A DNA stretch of 64,000 bases from an uncultured Bacilli bacterium (GCA_934086935.1 CAKOIQ010000002.1:24394-88393); one strand, 5' to 3'. Counted from the first letter of the stretch, positions 1 through 8,792 are shown. Program-made: numbers and translations. Notes: generated by a model from the sequence alone, not told the origin.

Positions 1-264
1 ATGAACATATCTTTCATATTTTTTGGATAACTTTTTATAATAATTTCTTTTTGATAGATATTTAGCTATGGAAAGTCTAAATGAACGGTAATTTTCAACG
101 AAATTATCAGCTAATGATTTGGTTTCTGTTTCATTATTTTTTACTGTATATTTAGATAATCTATCATTATATTTGATTGTTTTATTTATTTTTACAATTC
201 GATATAGAATAATAAATAAAATTATAGCAGCAATTACTTGATAGATTAATATTTCTTTTCTCAT
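1..264 (-). CDS. Partial TadB-like membrane protein (N-terminus only)
   Basis: Only the first 88 residues lie in the window; the gene runs off the left edge. It starts at an ATG at 264 preceded by an AGAAAGGAAA ribosome site, 17 bases after the TadA-like ATPase gene. The protein opens with one hydrophobic segment (about residues 5-22) followed by a basic, charged cytoplasmic stretch. That is the usual start of TadB/TadC (type II secretion F-like) platform proteins, which normally follow tadA. The identity rests mainly on this position and topology; no conserved F-domain is visible in the fragment. Confidence 0.55.
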   Translation of the reverse strand, partial: MRKEILIYQVIAAIILFIILYRIVKINKTIKYNDRLSKYTVKNNETETKSLADNFVENYRSFRLSIAKYLSKRNYYKKLSKKYERYVH

Positions 265-281
265 AGCTAATTTCCTTTCTT

Positions 282-1607
282 TTATTTTTTAAACATATTG
301 TTTATTTTAGTTATTCCTCTTGAGGTTAAAATTTTATAGACATAAGGTTCTTTTTTAGTTTTTATGTATTCTCCAATTTCTTCTCCTTTGTCTGTTAATC
401 CTTTTTGAACAAATTCAAAGATTGGATTTAATTTAATCATGTCATTATCAAAACCTACTACTTCACTTATATTTGTGATTTTTCTTTTACCATCATGCAT
501 TCTTTCGATATTAATAACTAGATTAATGGCGTTTTCTATATATTCTCTGATAGCATTAATTGGAATATCCATTCCACTCATTAAAACCATTGTTTCTAAA
601 CGATTTAGAGCATCTACTACTCCATTGGCATGTAAGGTAGTAAGAGAACCATCATGACCAGTATTCATAGCTTGTAGCATATCAAATGCTTCTTTACCAC
701 GACATTCACCAACAATGATACGATCTGGTCTCATACGAAGAGCATTGATTACTAAGTCTCTAATGGTAATAGCTGAATTGTTATTATAGTTTTCAGTTCT
801 TGTTTCTAAACTAATAACATGTTCTTGTTCTAATTTTAATTCAGCTGCATCTTCAATTGTAATAATACGTTCATTATTACCAATAAAGCTACTTAAGATA
901 TTTAAAAGTGTGGTTTTACCAGAACCAGTACCTCCACAAACAATAATATTTAGTTTGCCTTGGACAGCTGCTTCTAAAAATGTAGCCATCTCGGCAGTTA
1001 AGGTACCTACTCTAAGTAAATCATCAATACTTGTCATATTACGTTTAAATTTACGAATGGTGATAACTGGTCCATTGACACTTAGTGGTGGGATAACTGC
1101 ATTAATACGAGAACCATCAGCAAGTCTTGAATCAACCATAGGATTAGATGAATCAATTGTTCTTCCAAGAGGTCCGATTAATCTTTGAATAGTTCTGATG
1201 ATATGGTCATCATTAATAAATGAAACACTATTGTCTTTGACTAATTTACCATCAATTTCAACATAGATATCTTTAGGACCATTTACCATAATTTCAGTAA
1301 TATTATTATCAGTTAAAAGTTCACTAATTGGACCTAGTCCATTAATTTCATCATCAATTAAATTAAAGATATGACTTCTTTCAATGTTACTTAAATCATA
1401 CCCTTCTAAGCATTCATCAATATTTTCATTAATGAATTCTTCCATGTCTCTTCCTTCAGGAACTTCTTTATCAATTAGATGTTCAATGATTTTCTTTCTT
1501 AACTCATCTAATAATTTTTTATCTGGAAAGACATCATAATCTGTAAGAGGTGTTTCTTTAATATTTTTATTTTGAAAGTTAAATATTTCTGTTAATGTTT
1601 TACTCAT
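282..1607 (-). CDS. TadA/CpaF-type pilus assembly ATPase
   Basis: A 441-aa cytoplasmic secretion ATPase of the TadA/CpaF branch, expected to power assembly of Tad (Flp-type) pili at the inner face of the membrane. The Walker A motif GGTGSGKT is at residues 225-232. Conserved blocks precede it (GLGPISELL near 91, [17 protein letters not shown] near 158) and the [22 protein letters not shown] segment (here split: [12 protein letters not shown], then [10 protein letters not shown]) follows, as in the family. The start has a strong GGAGG ribosome site and overlaps the upstream TadZ-like gene by 8 bases, so the two are probably translationally coupled. The length is normal for the family. Confidence 0.9.
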   Translation of the reverse strand: MSKTLTEIFNFQNKNIKETPLTDYDVFPDKKLLDELRKKIIEHLIDKEVPEGRDMEEFINENIDECLEGYDLSNIERSHIFNLIDDEINGLGPISELLTDNNITEIMVNGPKDIYVEIDGKLVKDNSVSFINDDHIIRTIQRLIGPLGRTIDSSNPMVDSRLADGSRINAVIPPLSVNGPVITIRKFKRNMTSIDDLLRVGTLTAEMATFLEAAVQGKLNIIVCGGTGSGKTTLLNILSSFIGNNERIITIEDAAELKLEQEHVISLETRTENYNNNSAITIRDLVINALRMRPDRIIVGECRGKEAFDMLQAMNTGHDGSLTTLHANGVVDALNRLETMVLMSGMDIPINAIREYIENAINLVINIERMHDGKRKITNISEVVGFDNDMIKLNPIFEFVQKGLTDKGEEIGEYIKTKKEPYVYKILTSRGITKINNMFKK

Positions 1608-2346
1608 TGTTACCTCCTACAATATCAGTGGCAATTGTATTAAATATTTTATAATCTTTAAAATTACTATTTTTAATACAGATTATTTCACCATCTAAAG
1701 TTAAACTATCCATGTTTTTAATATGAAAATCTTTACTAATTATATAATCAATATCAATACCAAGAATATTTTTAATATCATATAGTGAAAAATAATCTTT
1801 ATCAGGATTAACACTATTATTTAAGATTAATTTATATTTTTTAATGTTATTATCATCGAAAATGTTTAACATATTTTTTAAGTTTTTTAGTGAGATTGGA
1901 TCATTTGATGTCATGAAATAAACGATATTGCATTTATCTAAGGCAAAAACATTAATTTGATCTAATGAATGAGTTGTATCAATTAAGATTACATCAAATA
2001 AGTAATAACATTCATCAATTAAAATATCGATATATTTAGGATCAATTTTATTTGCTTGTCTTGGATCTTTTGGTGCGGCTACAAATGAGATATTTTCATT
2101 ATATTTAATTAAGTAATTTTCAATATCATCAAATCTATTATTGTTATAATCGTCACAGAAATTATAAATTGATTTAGTAAGGTTTGCATTTAATGAACAA
2201 GCAATGGCTCCATTGGATAAGTCTAAATCAATTATTAATACTTTTTTATTTAAATTAGATAATGTTCCCGCTAAATTAAGAATAAAAGTAGTTTTACCTA
2301 TTCCTCCTTTAGCTCCGTACACACATATGCTTTTCCCCTTTGCCAT
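1600..2346 (-). CDS. TadZ/CpaE-like ParA-family ATPase
   Basis: A 248-aa MinD/ParA-type P-loop ATPase with the deviant Walker A motif KGGIGKT at residues 13-19. In Tad systems such proteins (TadZ/CpaE) position the pilus machinery at the membrane. The start was placed at the ATG at 2346, which has a GAGGAA ribosome site at good spacing and gives MAKGKSICVYGAKGG; a longer frame from 2373 would run through the end of the preceding gene. There is no N-terminal receiver domain, so this is a short form. It sits between the TadE-like and TadA-like genes, overlapping the latter, which supports the role. Its identity as TadZ rather than another ParA protein is inferred from context. Confidence 0.8.
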   Translation of the reverse strand: MAKGKSICVYGAKGGIGKTTFILNLAGTLSNLNKKVLIIDLDLSNGAIACSLNANLTKSIYNFCDDYNNNRFDDIENYLIKYNENISFVAAPKDPRQANKIDPKYIDILIDECYYLFDVILIDTTHSLDQINVFALDKCNIVYFMTSNDPISLKNLKNMLNIFDDNNIKKYKLILNNSVNPDKDYFSLYDIKNILGIDIDYIISKDFHIKNMDSLTLDGEIICIKNSNFKDYKIFNTIATDIVGGNNE

Positions 2347-2347
2347 G

Positions 2348-2740
2348 TTATTCCTCGATTTCTTTCTCAACAATAATTATTTCGTCATTTTCTTTATGTG
2401 CTTCAATATTTATTTGAGTACGATAACTTTTAATACCTAAAACATTTCCAAAAAAACTTGGATATGAATGGCTATTATATATTTTTAAAGTGGTTCCATC
2501 ATATGATGCATTTAACATATCAGTATCGTATTTATTTTTTTCATATAAATTTTTAACTTCAGTTACTTTATCTGCATAACTGTTAGTTAAAACTTCTTTG
2601 GCTATTTCTTTTGATACTAAATTATATCTATTATTAGCAATGATTATCATGACATTATCGTATACAAAAGCTAAAACAATAAAGATAATTGGTATTAAAA
2701 CAATGAATAATGCCCCACTTTGTCCACGATTATTTCTCAT
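2348..2740 (-). CDS. TadE/TadF-like pseudopilin, Tad cluster
   Basis: A 130-aa protein with a short basic N-terminus ending in NRGQ, one transmembrane segment (about residues 10-33) and a small extracytoplasmic domain. This is the layout of TadE/TadF minor pseudopilins. The Glu at position +5 after the Gly that defines TadE processing sites is absent here (GQSGAL), so processing by a TadV-type peptidase is uncertain. It overlaps the upstream TadE-like gene by 11 bases and ends one base before the TadZ-like start, so it is a clear operon member. Confidence 0.7.
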   Translation of the reverse strand: MRNNRGQSGALFIVLIPIIFIVLAFVYDNVMIIIANNRYNLVSKEIAKEVLTNSYADKVTEVKNLYEKNKYDTDMLNASYDGTTLKIYNSHSYPSFFGNVLGIKSYRTQINIEAHKENDEIIIVEKEIEE

Positions 2741-3080
2741 TTAAAATCACTCTTTCAGTTTTAATTTTATAAGGATTACCTAAGATACTACTTAATCCAG
2801 GAGTAATAAATTCATAGTTATCGGTTATTTCTAAGTATGAATATTTAGCATCTTTATTACTTTTAAATGTTGCTGTTTTTAAATCTTTTTGAATAAATTT
2901 AGTAATATTTTCATCAGATTCATTTTCGTTATAAAGTTTAATAATATCTGGCATTTTACTTTCAGCGTTGTTTTTATGGCTAAAAATTATCATAGTATCA
3001 ACTAATCCCATTATTATAAAAATAATAACAGGGAGAATAATAACAAATTCAACTAATGCTTGACCACGTTTATTCTTCAT
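2730..3080 (-). CDS. TadE-like pseudopilin
   Basis: A 116-aa protein beginning MKNKRGQALVEFVIILPV, a textbook TadE signature: a Gly, then a Glu at +5, then a hydrophobic helix, followed by a small extracellular domain. TadE proteins are minor pseudopilins cleaved by the TadV prepilin peptidase. The ATG at 3080 was preferred over a GTG at 3089 because the AGGAAAG ribosome site lies 10 bases upstream of it. It is the first gene of the Tad-type operon, downstream of a promoter at 3109-3137. No Flp major pilin, TadV or secretin gene is in view. Confidence 0.8.
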   Translation of the reverse strand: MKNKRGQALVEFVIILPVIIFIIMGLVDTMIIFSHKNNAESKMPDIIKLYNENESDENITKFIQKDLKTATFKSNKDAKYSYLEITDNYEFITPGLSSILGNPYKIKTERVILNEK

Positions 3081-3108
3081 TGTTATCACACTTTCCTACT
3101 ATAAATAA

Positions 3109-3137
3109 ATTATAGCATAAGATAATTATTTTGTGAA
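3109..3137 (-). promoter_or_regulatory. Promoter of the Tad-type cluster
   Basis: On the minus strand TTCACA (3132-3137) is followed by a 17-base spacer and TATAAT (3109-3114). A TG one base before the -10 gives an extended -10 (TATGCTATAAT). It lies directly upstream of the first TadE-like gene. Confidence 0.75.
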
Positions 3138-3148
3138 TTTATTTTATT

Positions 3149-3172
3149 AAAAAAGTGAGTAAAACTCACTTA
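3149..3172 (-). terminator. Intrinsic terminator after the 3170-3526 gene
   Basis: Inverted repeat AAGTGAGT/ACTCACTT with a short loop, followed on the minus strand by TTTTTT. It overlaps the stop codon of the small membrane protein gene. Confidence 0.8.
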
Positions 3173-3526
3173 TTTAGAATAAAAATAACTTGTACAATAA
3201 GTATTACCTTTAGTTATATTACTAACATATAATATCCATTGACTACCATTCCATGATGCAGACGTTTGAACACTATTGTTAACTGCTCCATCTGTACGAC
3301 AATAAATAGTAACATTATAATTACTAGATGCTGGATAACTATTGCTAATTACATTATCAATATAAACAGCCATTAGTTTATCATCATCTTGTTTTAATTC
3401 AATTTTATTTTCTTTGACACTTTTTTTATTTAAATATTTACCATATGAAGCAAGCATAAAACATAAACCACTTAATATTAATAAAGTCACGATAAAATAA
3501 GTATATAATTTATCTTTATGTTTCAT
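3170..3526 (-). CDS. Small membrane-anchored exported protein, unknown
   Basis: A 118-aa protein with an N-terminal transmembrane segment (about residues 9-28 after a basic start) and an extracellular tail containing two Cys near the C-terminus (YCRT and YCTS). No family was recognised. The ATG at 3526 has an AGGTGA ribosome site; the GTG at 3535 lies inside that site and was rejected. The gene is monocistronic, with its own promoter (3549-3577) and terminator. It stands between the Tad cluster and efp, so a surface role is possible but unproven. Confidence 0.65.
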   Translation of the reverse strand: MKHKDKLYTYFIVTLLILSGLCFMLASYGKYLNKKSVKENKIELKQDDDKLMAVYIDNVISNSYPASSNYNVTIYCRTDGAVNNSVQTSASWNGSQWILYVSNITKGNTYCTSYFYSK

Positions 3527-3548
3527 ATTAGTCACCTATCCTAGATAA

Positions 3549-3577
3549 ATTATATAATAAGATAAAATTTTTTACAA
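3549..3577 (-). promoter_or_regulatory. Promoter of the small membrane protein gene
   Basis: TTGTAA (3572-3577), a 17-base spacer and TATAAT (3549-3554) on the minus strand, just upstream of the ATG at 3526. Confidence 0.7.
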
Positions 3578-3578
3578 G

Positions 3579-3605
3579 AAAAAAAATCTATCTTATGATA
3601 GATTT
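3579..3605 (-). terminator. Intrinsic terminator after efp
   Basis: Hairpin AAATCTATC/GATAGATTT followed by a run of Ts on the minus strand, immediately after the efp stop codon. Confidence 0.85.
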
Positions 3606-3609
3606 GATG

Positions 3610-4170
3610 TTAAGCTCTTGAAGAATATTTACCATCTTTAGTAGTTATTACGATTTTTTCTCCTTGAGAAATAAACATAGGAACTCTAACTGTATAACCA
3701 GTTTCTATTGTAGCATCTTTTAAAGCATTGTTGGTAGTATTACCTTTAACAGCGTCAGTAGTTTCAACAACTTCATATTCAACCTTTTCAGGTAAAACAA
3801 TATCTAAGATTTCTCCTTCATATGTAGGAATTTCAATTTCTAAACCTTCTTTTAAGAATTTAGCATTATCACCAATAATAGAGTCAGAAACTTCCATTTG
3901 TGAATAGTCTTCAGTATTCATAAATACATAGTCATTACCCTGTTTGTATAGATATTGCATGTGTAATCTATCTATATGAGCTTTTTCTAATTTTAAATTG
4001 GTATTAAATGTATCTTCAATAGTAGAACCAGTTTTTAAATCACGATATTTAATTCTAACAAAAGCAGGACCTTTACCTGGTTTAACATGTTGGAACTCAA
4101 CAATCATAACTAATTTACCATCTAAAATTAATGTCATCCCATTTTTAATATCATTAATATTTACGTTCAT
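3610..4170 (-). CDS. efp: Translation elongation factor P
   Basis: A 186-aa EF-P, the factor that binds next to the P site and rescues ribosomes stalled on polyproline. The N-terminal KOW-like domain contains the tip loop HVKPGKGPAF with Lys33 at the position that is modified in many bacteria. The C-terminal OB domain ends in the conserved GYTVRVPMFISQGEKI...TKDGKYSSRA block. The length is normal. It follows rpmG by 15 bases and both are upstream of one terminator, so they are probably cotranscribed. Confidence 0.97.
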   Translation of the reverse strand: MNVNINDIKNGMTLILDGKLVMIVEFQHVKPGKGPAFVRIKYRDLKTGSTIEDTFNTNLKLEKAHIDRLHMQYLYKQGNDYVFMNTEDYSQMEVSDSIIGDNAKFLKEGLEIEIPTYEGEILDIVLPEKVEYEVVETTDAVKGNTTNNALKDATIETGYTVRVPMFISQGEKIVITTKDGKYSSRA

Positions 4171-4185
4171 TTAAATTCTCCTTAA

Positions 4186-4353
4186 CTATTTACTTTCTTT
4201 AAATACTTGGACTTTACGACAATTATCACAGAATTTTTTGATTTCTAACTTATCTGGAGTGTTAGCTTTATTTTTTTCAGATGGTCTAGCATAATGACCA
4301 CATACAGTACATTTTAATTCGACTCTTGCACGATTTTCATTTTTCTTAGCCAT
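4186..4353 (-). CDS. rpmG: 50S ribosomal protein L33, zinc-binding form
   Basis: A 55-aa protein starting MAKKNENRARVELKC with a strong GGAGG ribosome site. It has four Cys as two CxxC pairs (15/18 and 42/45), the zinc-ribbon version of L33. It ends with a TAG stop. It lies between the penicillin-binding protein gene and efp; a class B pbp next to rpmG is a common Bacilli arrangement. Confidence 0.95.
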   Translation of the reverse strand: MAKKNENRARVELKCTVCGHYARPSEKNKANTPDKLEIKKFCDNCRKVQVFKESK

Positions 4354-4412
4354 TTTAAATTCCTCCTTTTTTGAACATTAGTATTATAACATAAATAAAT
4401 AAATTATATCAA

Positions 4413-4441
4413 CTAAAAACGTATTTTTTGATAAATACGTT
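4413..4441 (-). terminator. Terminator of the penicillin-binding protein gene
   Basis: Stem AACGTATTT/AAATACGTT (4418-4426 and 4433-4441) with a 6-base loop and TTTTT on the minus strand. The stop codon of the gene lies within the stem. Confidence 0.8.
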
Positions 4442-6365
4442 ATTTAAAGTAATTATTATAAACTAAGTCACTTACTTTTCTCATTACTTTAGCATTAATA
4501 GGATATTTATAATTACTAATTTTATTTTGATATTTAATGTTAGGACTGACAATAACAATAGAAAATTTAGGATTATCATATGGAGCGTACATGACATAAG
4601 AAGTATTAATAGTTTTTAAATCTATATAGCCATCATTATTAGAATCTAAAAAACTTTCTGCAGTTCCGGTTTTACCAGCACTAGTAAATTTATGAGTTGT
4701 ATAAGAATAACCAGTCCCAGATTTATTTACGGCTTTTAAACCTTCTCTTATTCGATTTAAATTTTTTTCTTCAATTAGTGGTTTATTTAACACTTTATTT
4801 TCTTTTTCATAATAAATACTTCCATCAGCGTTTAAAACATATTTTAAAAGGGATAATTCAGTTCTTTTATTAGTAGCAATAGTATTTATATATTGTGATA
4901 AACTTAGGGGTGTATAGGTGTCATATTGGCCAATAGACATATTAAGTAATAAATCATCAGAGATAGTACTACCTTTAATACCAGTTGATTCATTAGATAA
5001 ATCGATGTTTGTTTTAGTTCCTAATCCATAGGAAGATAAAACCTCACGATATTTATTAAAATCTTCTTTAGTAGCATTTATTTTAATATTAGATTTATAT
5101 TTATTACCTGTAACACCAATCGCAATAAGATACTGAAAATAATTACTACTCATACGAAGAGCTTCTATATCATTTAAATAACCAAGAGTTTTCCATGAAC
5201 ATTTTGGTTTTTGATTTTTTAGGGTTACACAACTATCTTTAACTTTAGTATTTTCACTAATAATATTATAATTATAACCTACAGAGATAGTTGCTCCTTT
5301 AACAGCACTACCAATCGTAAAAGATGATAAGACATTATTATATGATACATCAGAGAAATTATTGTTTTTATCAATTTTTTGACCAATTAAAGAAATTATT
5401 TCACCAGTATTAGGGTCACTTACAATTAAGTAAGAAGAATCATAATATTTAGTATTAAATTCTTTTTTAGCTTTAAGCATTTCTTCTTTTAAAATATCTT
5501 CAAGATTATTTTGAAGATTAATATCAATACTTAAAACTATATCTTTACCCTTCTCTGGTTCTTTTACTAAAGTTAGATGATTATTTTTAAGTAAATATTT
5601 TGCTTTAGTTCCTTTTAAATAATCATCATAGATATATTCTAGATTATTGATACCTACTCGATCATTTAAGGCATATCCTTTTTTTAGATAATAATCTTTA
5701 AGTTCACTAGGAAGACCTTGATTATATGATGATACGTTACCAAAAATACTTCTTAAGGTATCTTTATAAGGATAATATCTTTCCCAAGTAATATCAGTTC
5801 TGATGCCTTCTAGATTTAATTTATTTATTATAATATATTCTTCATCAGTTAGGTTAGTTTTAATAATTTTATCTTCGTAAGAATAACCTTTATTAAGCAA
5901 ATAATAAATATAAGCTTCTTGAGGATTTACTTGAGATAATTCTTCTAAAGTTATTAAATTTAATTTTTCTTTAAGTAAGTCTTTACTAGTTATTTTACGT
6001 TCATTATATTTTGTTAAAAGGCTTGAAGGAGTCTTAGAATCAATTTGAACTTTATGATTAAGATAATAATAATATCTTAAGTTATAATCAGTGTTGTTTG
6101 GTTTAATTTCAAGAACTTCAGATATTTTTTTAGCAATATTTATACAGTCTTTAGTGCCTAAATTTAATTTACGAAAGATTAAAGATTTAACTCCAATATT
6201 ATCAACTAAGATATTACCATTAATATCTAAAATACGTCCTCTAGGAGCTGTTAATCCTTCAATATAAGTATCTTTAACTATTTGTTTATTTTGCATGATA
6301 TAAAAGACTCTGATAAAAATAATTAAATATATTAATAATATTATATAAAGTACATTCTTTTTCAT
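4440..6365 (-). CDS. Class B penicillin-binding protein (D,D-transpeptidase)
   Basis: A 641-aa membrane-anchored peptidoglycan transpeptidase. A single transmembrane segment (about 4-24) is followed by the dimerisation-domain start APRGRILDINGNILVDN near residue 40. The transpeptidase domain has the three penicillin-binding motifs: SAVK (Ser353-Lys356), SSN near 405, and KTGT near 557. No PASTA domain is present. It resembles PBP2/FtsI-type enzymes that crosslink the wall during elongation or division; which one cannot be decided from the sequence alone. It is divergent to a DUF2624-like gene. Confidence 0.92.
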   Translation of the reverse strand: MKKNVLYIILLIYLIIFIRVFYIMQNKQIVKDTYIEGLTAPRGRILDINGNILVDNIGVKSLIFRKLNLGTKDCINIAKKISEVLEIKPNNTDYNLRYYYYLNHKVQIDSKTPSSLLTKYNERKITSKDLLKEKLNLITLEELSQVNPQEAYIYYLLNKGYSYEDKIIKTNLTDEEYIIINKLNLEGIRTDITWERYYPYKDTLRSIFGNVSSYNQGLPSELKDYYLKKGYALNDRVGINNLEYIYDDYLKGTKAKYLLKNNHLTLVKEPEKGKDIVLSIDINLQNNLEDILKEEMLKAKKEFNTKYYDSSYLIVSDPNTGEIISLIGQKIDKNNNFSDVSYNNVLSSFTIGSAVKGATISVGYNYNIISENTKVKDSCVTLKNQKPKCSWKTLGYLNDIEALRMSSNYFQYLIAIGVTGNKYKSNIKINATKEDFNKYREVLSSYGLGTKTNIDLSNESTGIKGSTISDDLLLNMSIGQYDTYTPLSLSQYINTIATNKRTELSLLKYVLNADGSIYYEKENKVLNKPLIEEKNLNRIREGLKAVNKSGTGYSYTTHKFTSAGKTGTAESFLDSNNDGYIDLKTINTSYVMYAPYDNPKFSIVIVSPNIKYQNKISNYKYPINAKVMRKVSDLVYNNYFK

Positions 6366-6421
6366 ATTATTATTTTGGTCATATTTTAATAAATATACAT
6401 ATAATAAATATAGGTGATTGT

Positions 6422-6667
6422 GTGAATATTATTGACTTATATATAAGTAATTTAAGAAAAGATGATATTGTTTTATTTGGAGAAAAAAATGGGATTAGAT
6501 TAAGTAATCACGAACTTGATTTTACTTATAATTTTATTAAAAATAATTATAAAGAAGTTTTAAGAAATAAAGATAGTTTTGATTTTAGTAAATATAAAAA
6601 AGAGTTTTCCGAAGAAAACTATTTAAAAATTGAAGGTTTAATTAGAAAATATATTAGTTATTTATAA
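6422..6667 (+). CDS. DUF2624 (YqfT)-like small protein
   Basis: An 81-aa protein starting at GTG 6422, four bases after an AGGTGA ribosome site. The pattern LRKDDIVLFGEKNGIRLSNH resembles Bacillus YqfT/DUF2624, whose gene also sits next to endonuclease IV (yqfS) in Bacillus, although the arrangement here is convergent with a 14-base overlap of the nfo 3' end. The function of the family is not known. It is one of the few rightward genes in the window. Confidence 0.65.
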   Translation: MNIIDLYISNLRKDDIVLFGEKNGIRLSNHELDFTYNFIKNNYKEVLRNKDSFDFSKYKKEFSEENYLKIEGLIRKYISYL

Positions 6668-7529
6668 TATCGTTAATTAAATTAGGATTAAATATTCCCT
6701 CTTTAATCATTTTAATTTCTTCTTTATATGGAGGTTTATCATTAACATAAGGTGTTTCTAAAATTTTAGGAACATCTTTTAATTTAGGGTTATTTATAAT
6801 ATTAATTAGGGTGTCAAAACCAATGGTACCAAAGCCGATATTTTCATGACGATCTTTATGAGATAAGATATCGTTTTTAGAATCATTAATATGAATACAT
6901 TTTATTTTATCTAAACCGATATGTTTATCAAAGATATTTAGATATTCATCAAATTTATTTAGGTTGATTCCTGAATCATTTAAATGACATGTATCTAGAC
7001 ATACTCCTACTTTATCTTTAAGATTAATACCTTTAATAATATAGTCTATTTCTTCCATTTTAGAGCCTATTTCTGTACCTTTGCCTGCCATTGTTTCAAG
7101 TAAGATCATTGTGGTGTCATTAGGCTTTAAAATATCATTTAAAGCATCAATAATATTAGTTATAGCCGTTAATGGTTCTTGGCCTACTGCTGAACCTGGG
7201 TGTAAGACTAAATATTTAACATTTAATAGTTCACAACGATCTAATTCGTTTCTTAAAAATTCTTTACTAAAACGATATTTTGATTCGTCTAAACGATTAG
7301 CTAGATTAACTATATATGGAGCATGACAAATAACATTTTCTAAAGCAATATTATTTTCTTTCATTAAGTTATATGCTTCTAAAGTATACATATCATTAAT
7401 GGCACTTCTTTTAGTATTTTGAGGAGCACCAGTATAAAACATAAAAGTATTAGCTCCATATGAAATTGCTTCTTTTGTACTTGCTAGTAGTTGTTCATTA
7501 TTAAATTTAACATGACTTCCAATAATCAT
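6654..7529 (-). CDS. nfo: Endonuclease IV (AP endonuclease)
   Basis: A 291-aa TIM-barrel metal-dependent endonuclease that cuts DNA 5' of abasic sites in base excision repair. The family motifs are present with metal-binding His, Glu and Asp residues: CHAPYIVNLA, LETMAGKGTEIG, GVCLDTCHLNDSG, CIHINDSK and DRHENIGFGTIG. The ATG at 7529 follows AGGTGATTAA; an upstream GTG at 7538 lies inside that ribosome site. A TATAAT with an upstream TG (extended -10) lies just before the ribosome site. Confidence 0.95.
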   Translation of the reverse strand: MIIGSHVKFNNEQLLASTKEAISYGANTFMFYTGAPQNTKRSAINDMYTLEAYNLMKENNIALENVICHAPYIVNLANRLDESKYRFSKEFLRNELDRCELLNVKYLVLHPGSAVGQEPLTAITNIIDALNDILKPNDTTMILLETMAGKGTEIGSKMEEIDYIIKGINLKDKVGVCLDTCHLNDSGINLNKFDEYLNIFDKHIGLDKIKCIHINDSKNDILSHKDRHENIGFGTIGFDTLINIINNPKLKDVPKILETPYVNDKPPYKEEIKMIKEGIFNPNLINDIINN

Positions 7530-7554
7530 TTTAATCACCTAGTAAATTATAGCA

Positions 7555-7580
7555 TAAAAAAATTAAAGTTTAAAACTTTA
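7555..7580 (-). terminator. Terminator after the prepilin gene
   Basis: Near-perfect palindrome AATTAAAGTT/AACTTTAATT with a T-run on the minus strand, just after the prepilin stop codon. It is symmetrical and may work both ways. Confidence 0.75.
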
Positions 7581-7584
7581 ATTT

Positions 7585-8100
7585 TTATTTTGTTAATCCA
7601 TTCTCTGTGATATAAGAATCGATTTCAGTAACTCTTTGTGAATAAAGTGTTTTATCTCCAGCAGTATCACTTTGATAATTTTTATTACCTGCTGGTGCTA
7701 CTGCTAAACATTCAGCGTTAAGTTGTTCCTCATTACAAGTAGTTTTTTTCCATGCTTCTAATTGATCATATGATCTTGCAGAAGCAGCATAGTCACTATT
7801 ATAGAAATAAACAGTATAGTTATCACCATTAACTGCTACATATCCAGTATATTGTCCAGTTGATTTAGCTAAATCTTTAAAACTATAAGCAGATTGAACT
7901 GGTTTACCATCTAAAGCATCACCTTGTGCTTTACTCATGGCAGCTGTAATCATTTTTTGACCATACATTACAAATGCACTCTTCTTTGCTGAGTTCATAC
8001 TGTCAATTACTGTTGGAATAGCAATAACCATAATAACAGCTAAAACTACAATAACTGCAAGTAATTCTACTAATGTAAAACCTTTCTTATTTAACTTCAT
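7585..8100 (-). CDS. Type IV prepilin-like protein
   Basis: A 171-aa prepilin. The N-terminal motif KKGFTLVELLAVIVVLAVIM has the prepilin-peptidase site (cleavage after Gly7, Glu at +5) and the hydrophobic helix of class III/type IV pilins. The rest is an extracellular head with two Cys (TTCNEEQLNAECLAV) that could form a disulfide. It stands alone with a perfect consensus promoter and a terminator, unlike com operons in which several pseudopilins are clustered. It is likely the major subunit of a type IV pilus or competence pseudopilus served by the PilB-like ATPase at 36.9 kb. Confidence 0.88.
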   Translation of the reverse strand: MKLNKKGFTLVELLAVIVVLAVIMVIAIPTVIDSMNSAKKSAFVMYGQKMITAAMSKAQGDALDGKPVQSAYSFKDLAKSTGQYTGYVAVNGDNYTVYFYNSDYAASARSYDQLEAWKKTTCNEEQLNAECLAVAPAGNKNYQSDTAGDKTLYSQRVTEIDSYITENGLTK

Positions 8101-8126
8101 TTATTATCCCTACTTTCTATAATTAA

Positions 8127-8155
8127 ATTATAGTAAATAGTTAAATTTTTGTCAA
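8127..8155 (-). promoter_or_regulatory. Perfect-consensus promoter of the prepilin gene
   Basis: TTGACA (8150-8155), a 17-base spacer and TATAAT (8127-8132) on the minus strand. This is the strongest promoter match in the window and implies high expression of the prepilin. Confidence 0.88.
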
Positions 8156-8161
8156 TTAAAA

Positions 8162-8383
8162 TTATTTTAAAATTTTTAAAATTGTATTTATAGTGTCAAT
8201 CGTTTCTAAAAATGAATTTGCCTTTGTTACTTTTTCATTTCTTTTATTAGCTTTAAAACTATTATAAAAATCTTTATAATTTAAGGTACTTCGGTTTAAT
8301 TCTTTATACCAATATGAGTTTTGATGAAGGAATTCTTTTTGTTTGGGGTCATTATTTATTTTTATTTGAATTTCAGGTCTCAT
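8162..8383 (-). CDS. YlbE-like protein
   Basis: A 73-aa protein resembling YlbE of Bacillus, with the characteristic core NDPKQKEFLHQNSYWYKELNR. It abuts the YlbD-like gene, as in Bacillus, starting immediately after that gene's TAG stop. The function of YlbE is not established; cytoplasmic location is expected because no signal or membrane segment is present. Confidence 0.7.
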   Translation of the reverse strand: MRPEIQIKINNDPKQKEFLHQNSYWYKELNRSTLNYKDFYNSFKANKRNEKVTKANSFLETIDTINTILKILK

Positions 8384-8746
8384 CTAATCTCCAAAGAATT
8401 TAGTGATAGGTCTAGGGGTTTTAGGAACACTGGTTGGAATGCTTGGAGTTTTTGAAGTACTTGTTAGTTCTTGAATAACATTAATAGCTTTTTGAGCATT
8501 ATTTATATATTTTTGAACATTATCCATATTAATATTTTTAACTAAACTAGTTAGTTCTTGGATGGGTACTGCTCTTTTATCTTCGGCTATATCTGGTTCT
8601 TTAAATTTAGACCAAGCACTTTCTTCTTCACCATACATATCATAGATTTCATAAAAATCTTGCCAGGTATTTTTTTTATCTCTAACATAGTTTATTAATT
8701 CAGGATGTTTACTTGCAAATGTTTTAAATTCTTCTTTTTTACTCAT
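8384..8746 (-). CDS. YlbD-like putative coat-family protein
   Basis: A 120-aa protein matching the YlbD family pattern (FKTFASKHPELINYVRDKKN, then WQDFYEIYDMYGEE). Bacillus YlbD is annotated as a putative spore coat protein. The C-terminal third is Ser/Thr/Pro-rich. Its ribosome site AGGTGG sits inside the 3' arm of the parC terminator, with the start codon eight bases after it, so its translation may depend on readthrough from parC. It is followed directly by ylbE. Confidence 0.7.
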   Translation of the reverse strand: MSKKEEFKTFASKHPELINYVRDKKNTWQDFYEIYDMYGEEESAWSKFKEPDIAEDKRAVPIQELTSLVKNINMDNVQKYINNAQKAINVIQELTSTSKTPSIPTSVPKTPRPITKFFGD

Positions 8747-8749
8747 ATA

Positions 8750-8789
8750 AAAACCACCTATTTAATTATATTTAAATAAGTGGTTTTTT
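8750..8789 (-). terminator. parC terminator overlapping the ylbD ribosome site
   Basis: Long inverted repeat AACCAC..TATTTAA/TTAAATA..GTGGTT ending in Ts on both strands. On the minus strand its 3' arm contains AGGTGG, the ribosome site of the next gene. Confidence 0.8.
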
Positions 8790-8792
8790 AGA

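Noticed and set aside
910..1188. Rightward 92-codon frame
   Set aside because: Antisense shadow within the TadA-like ATPase gene, no ribosome site and no promoter.
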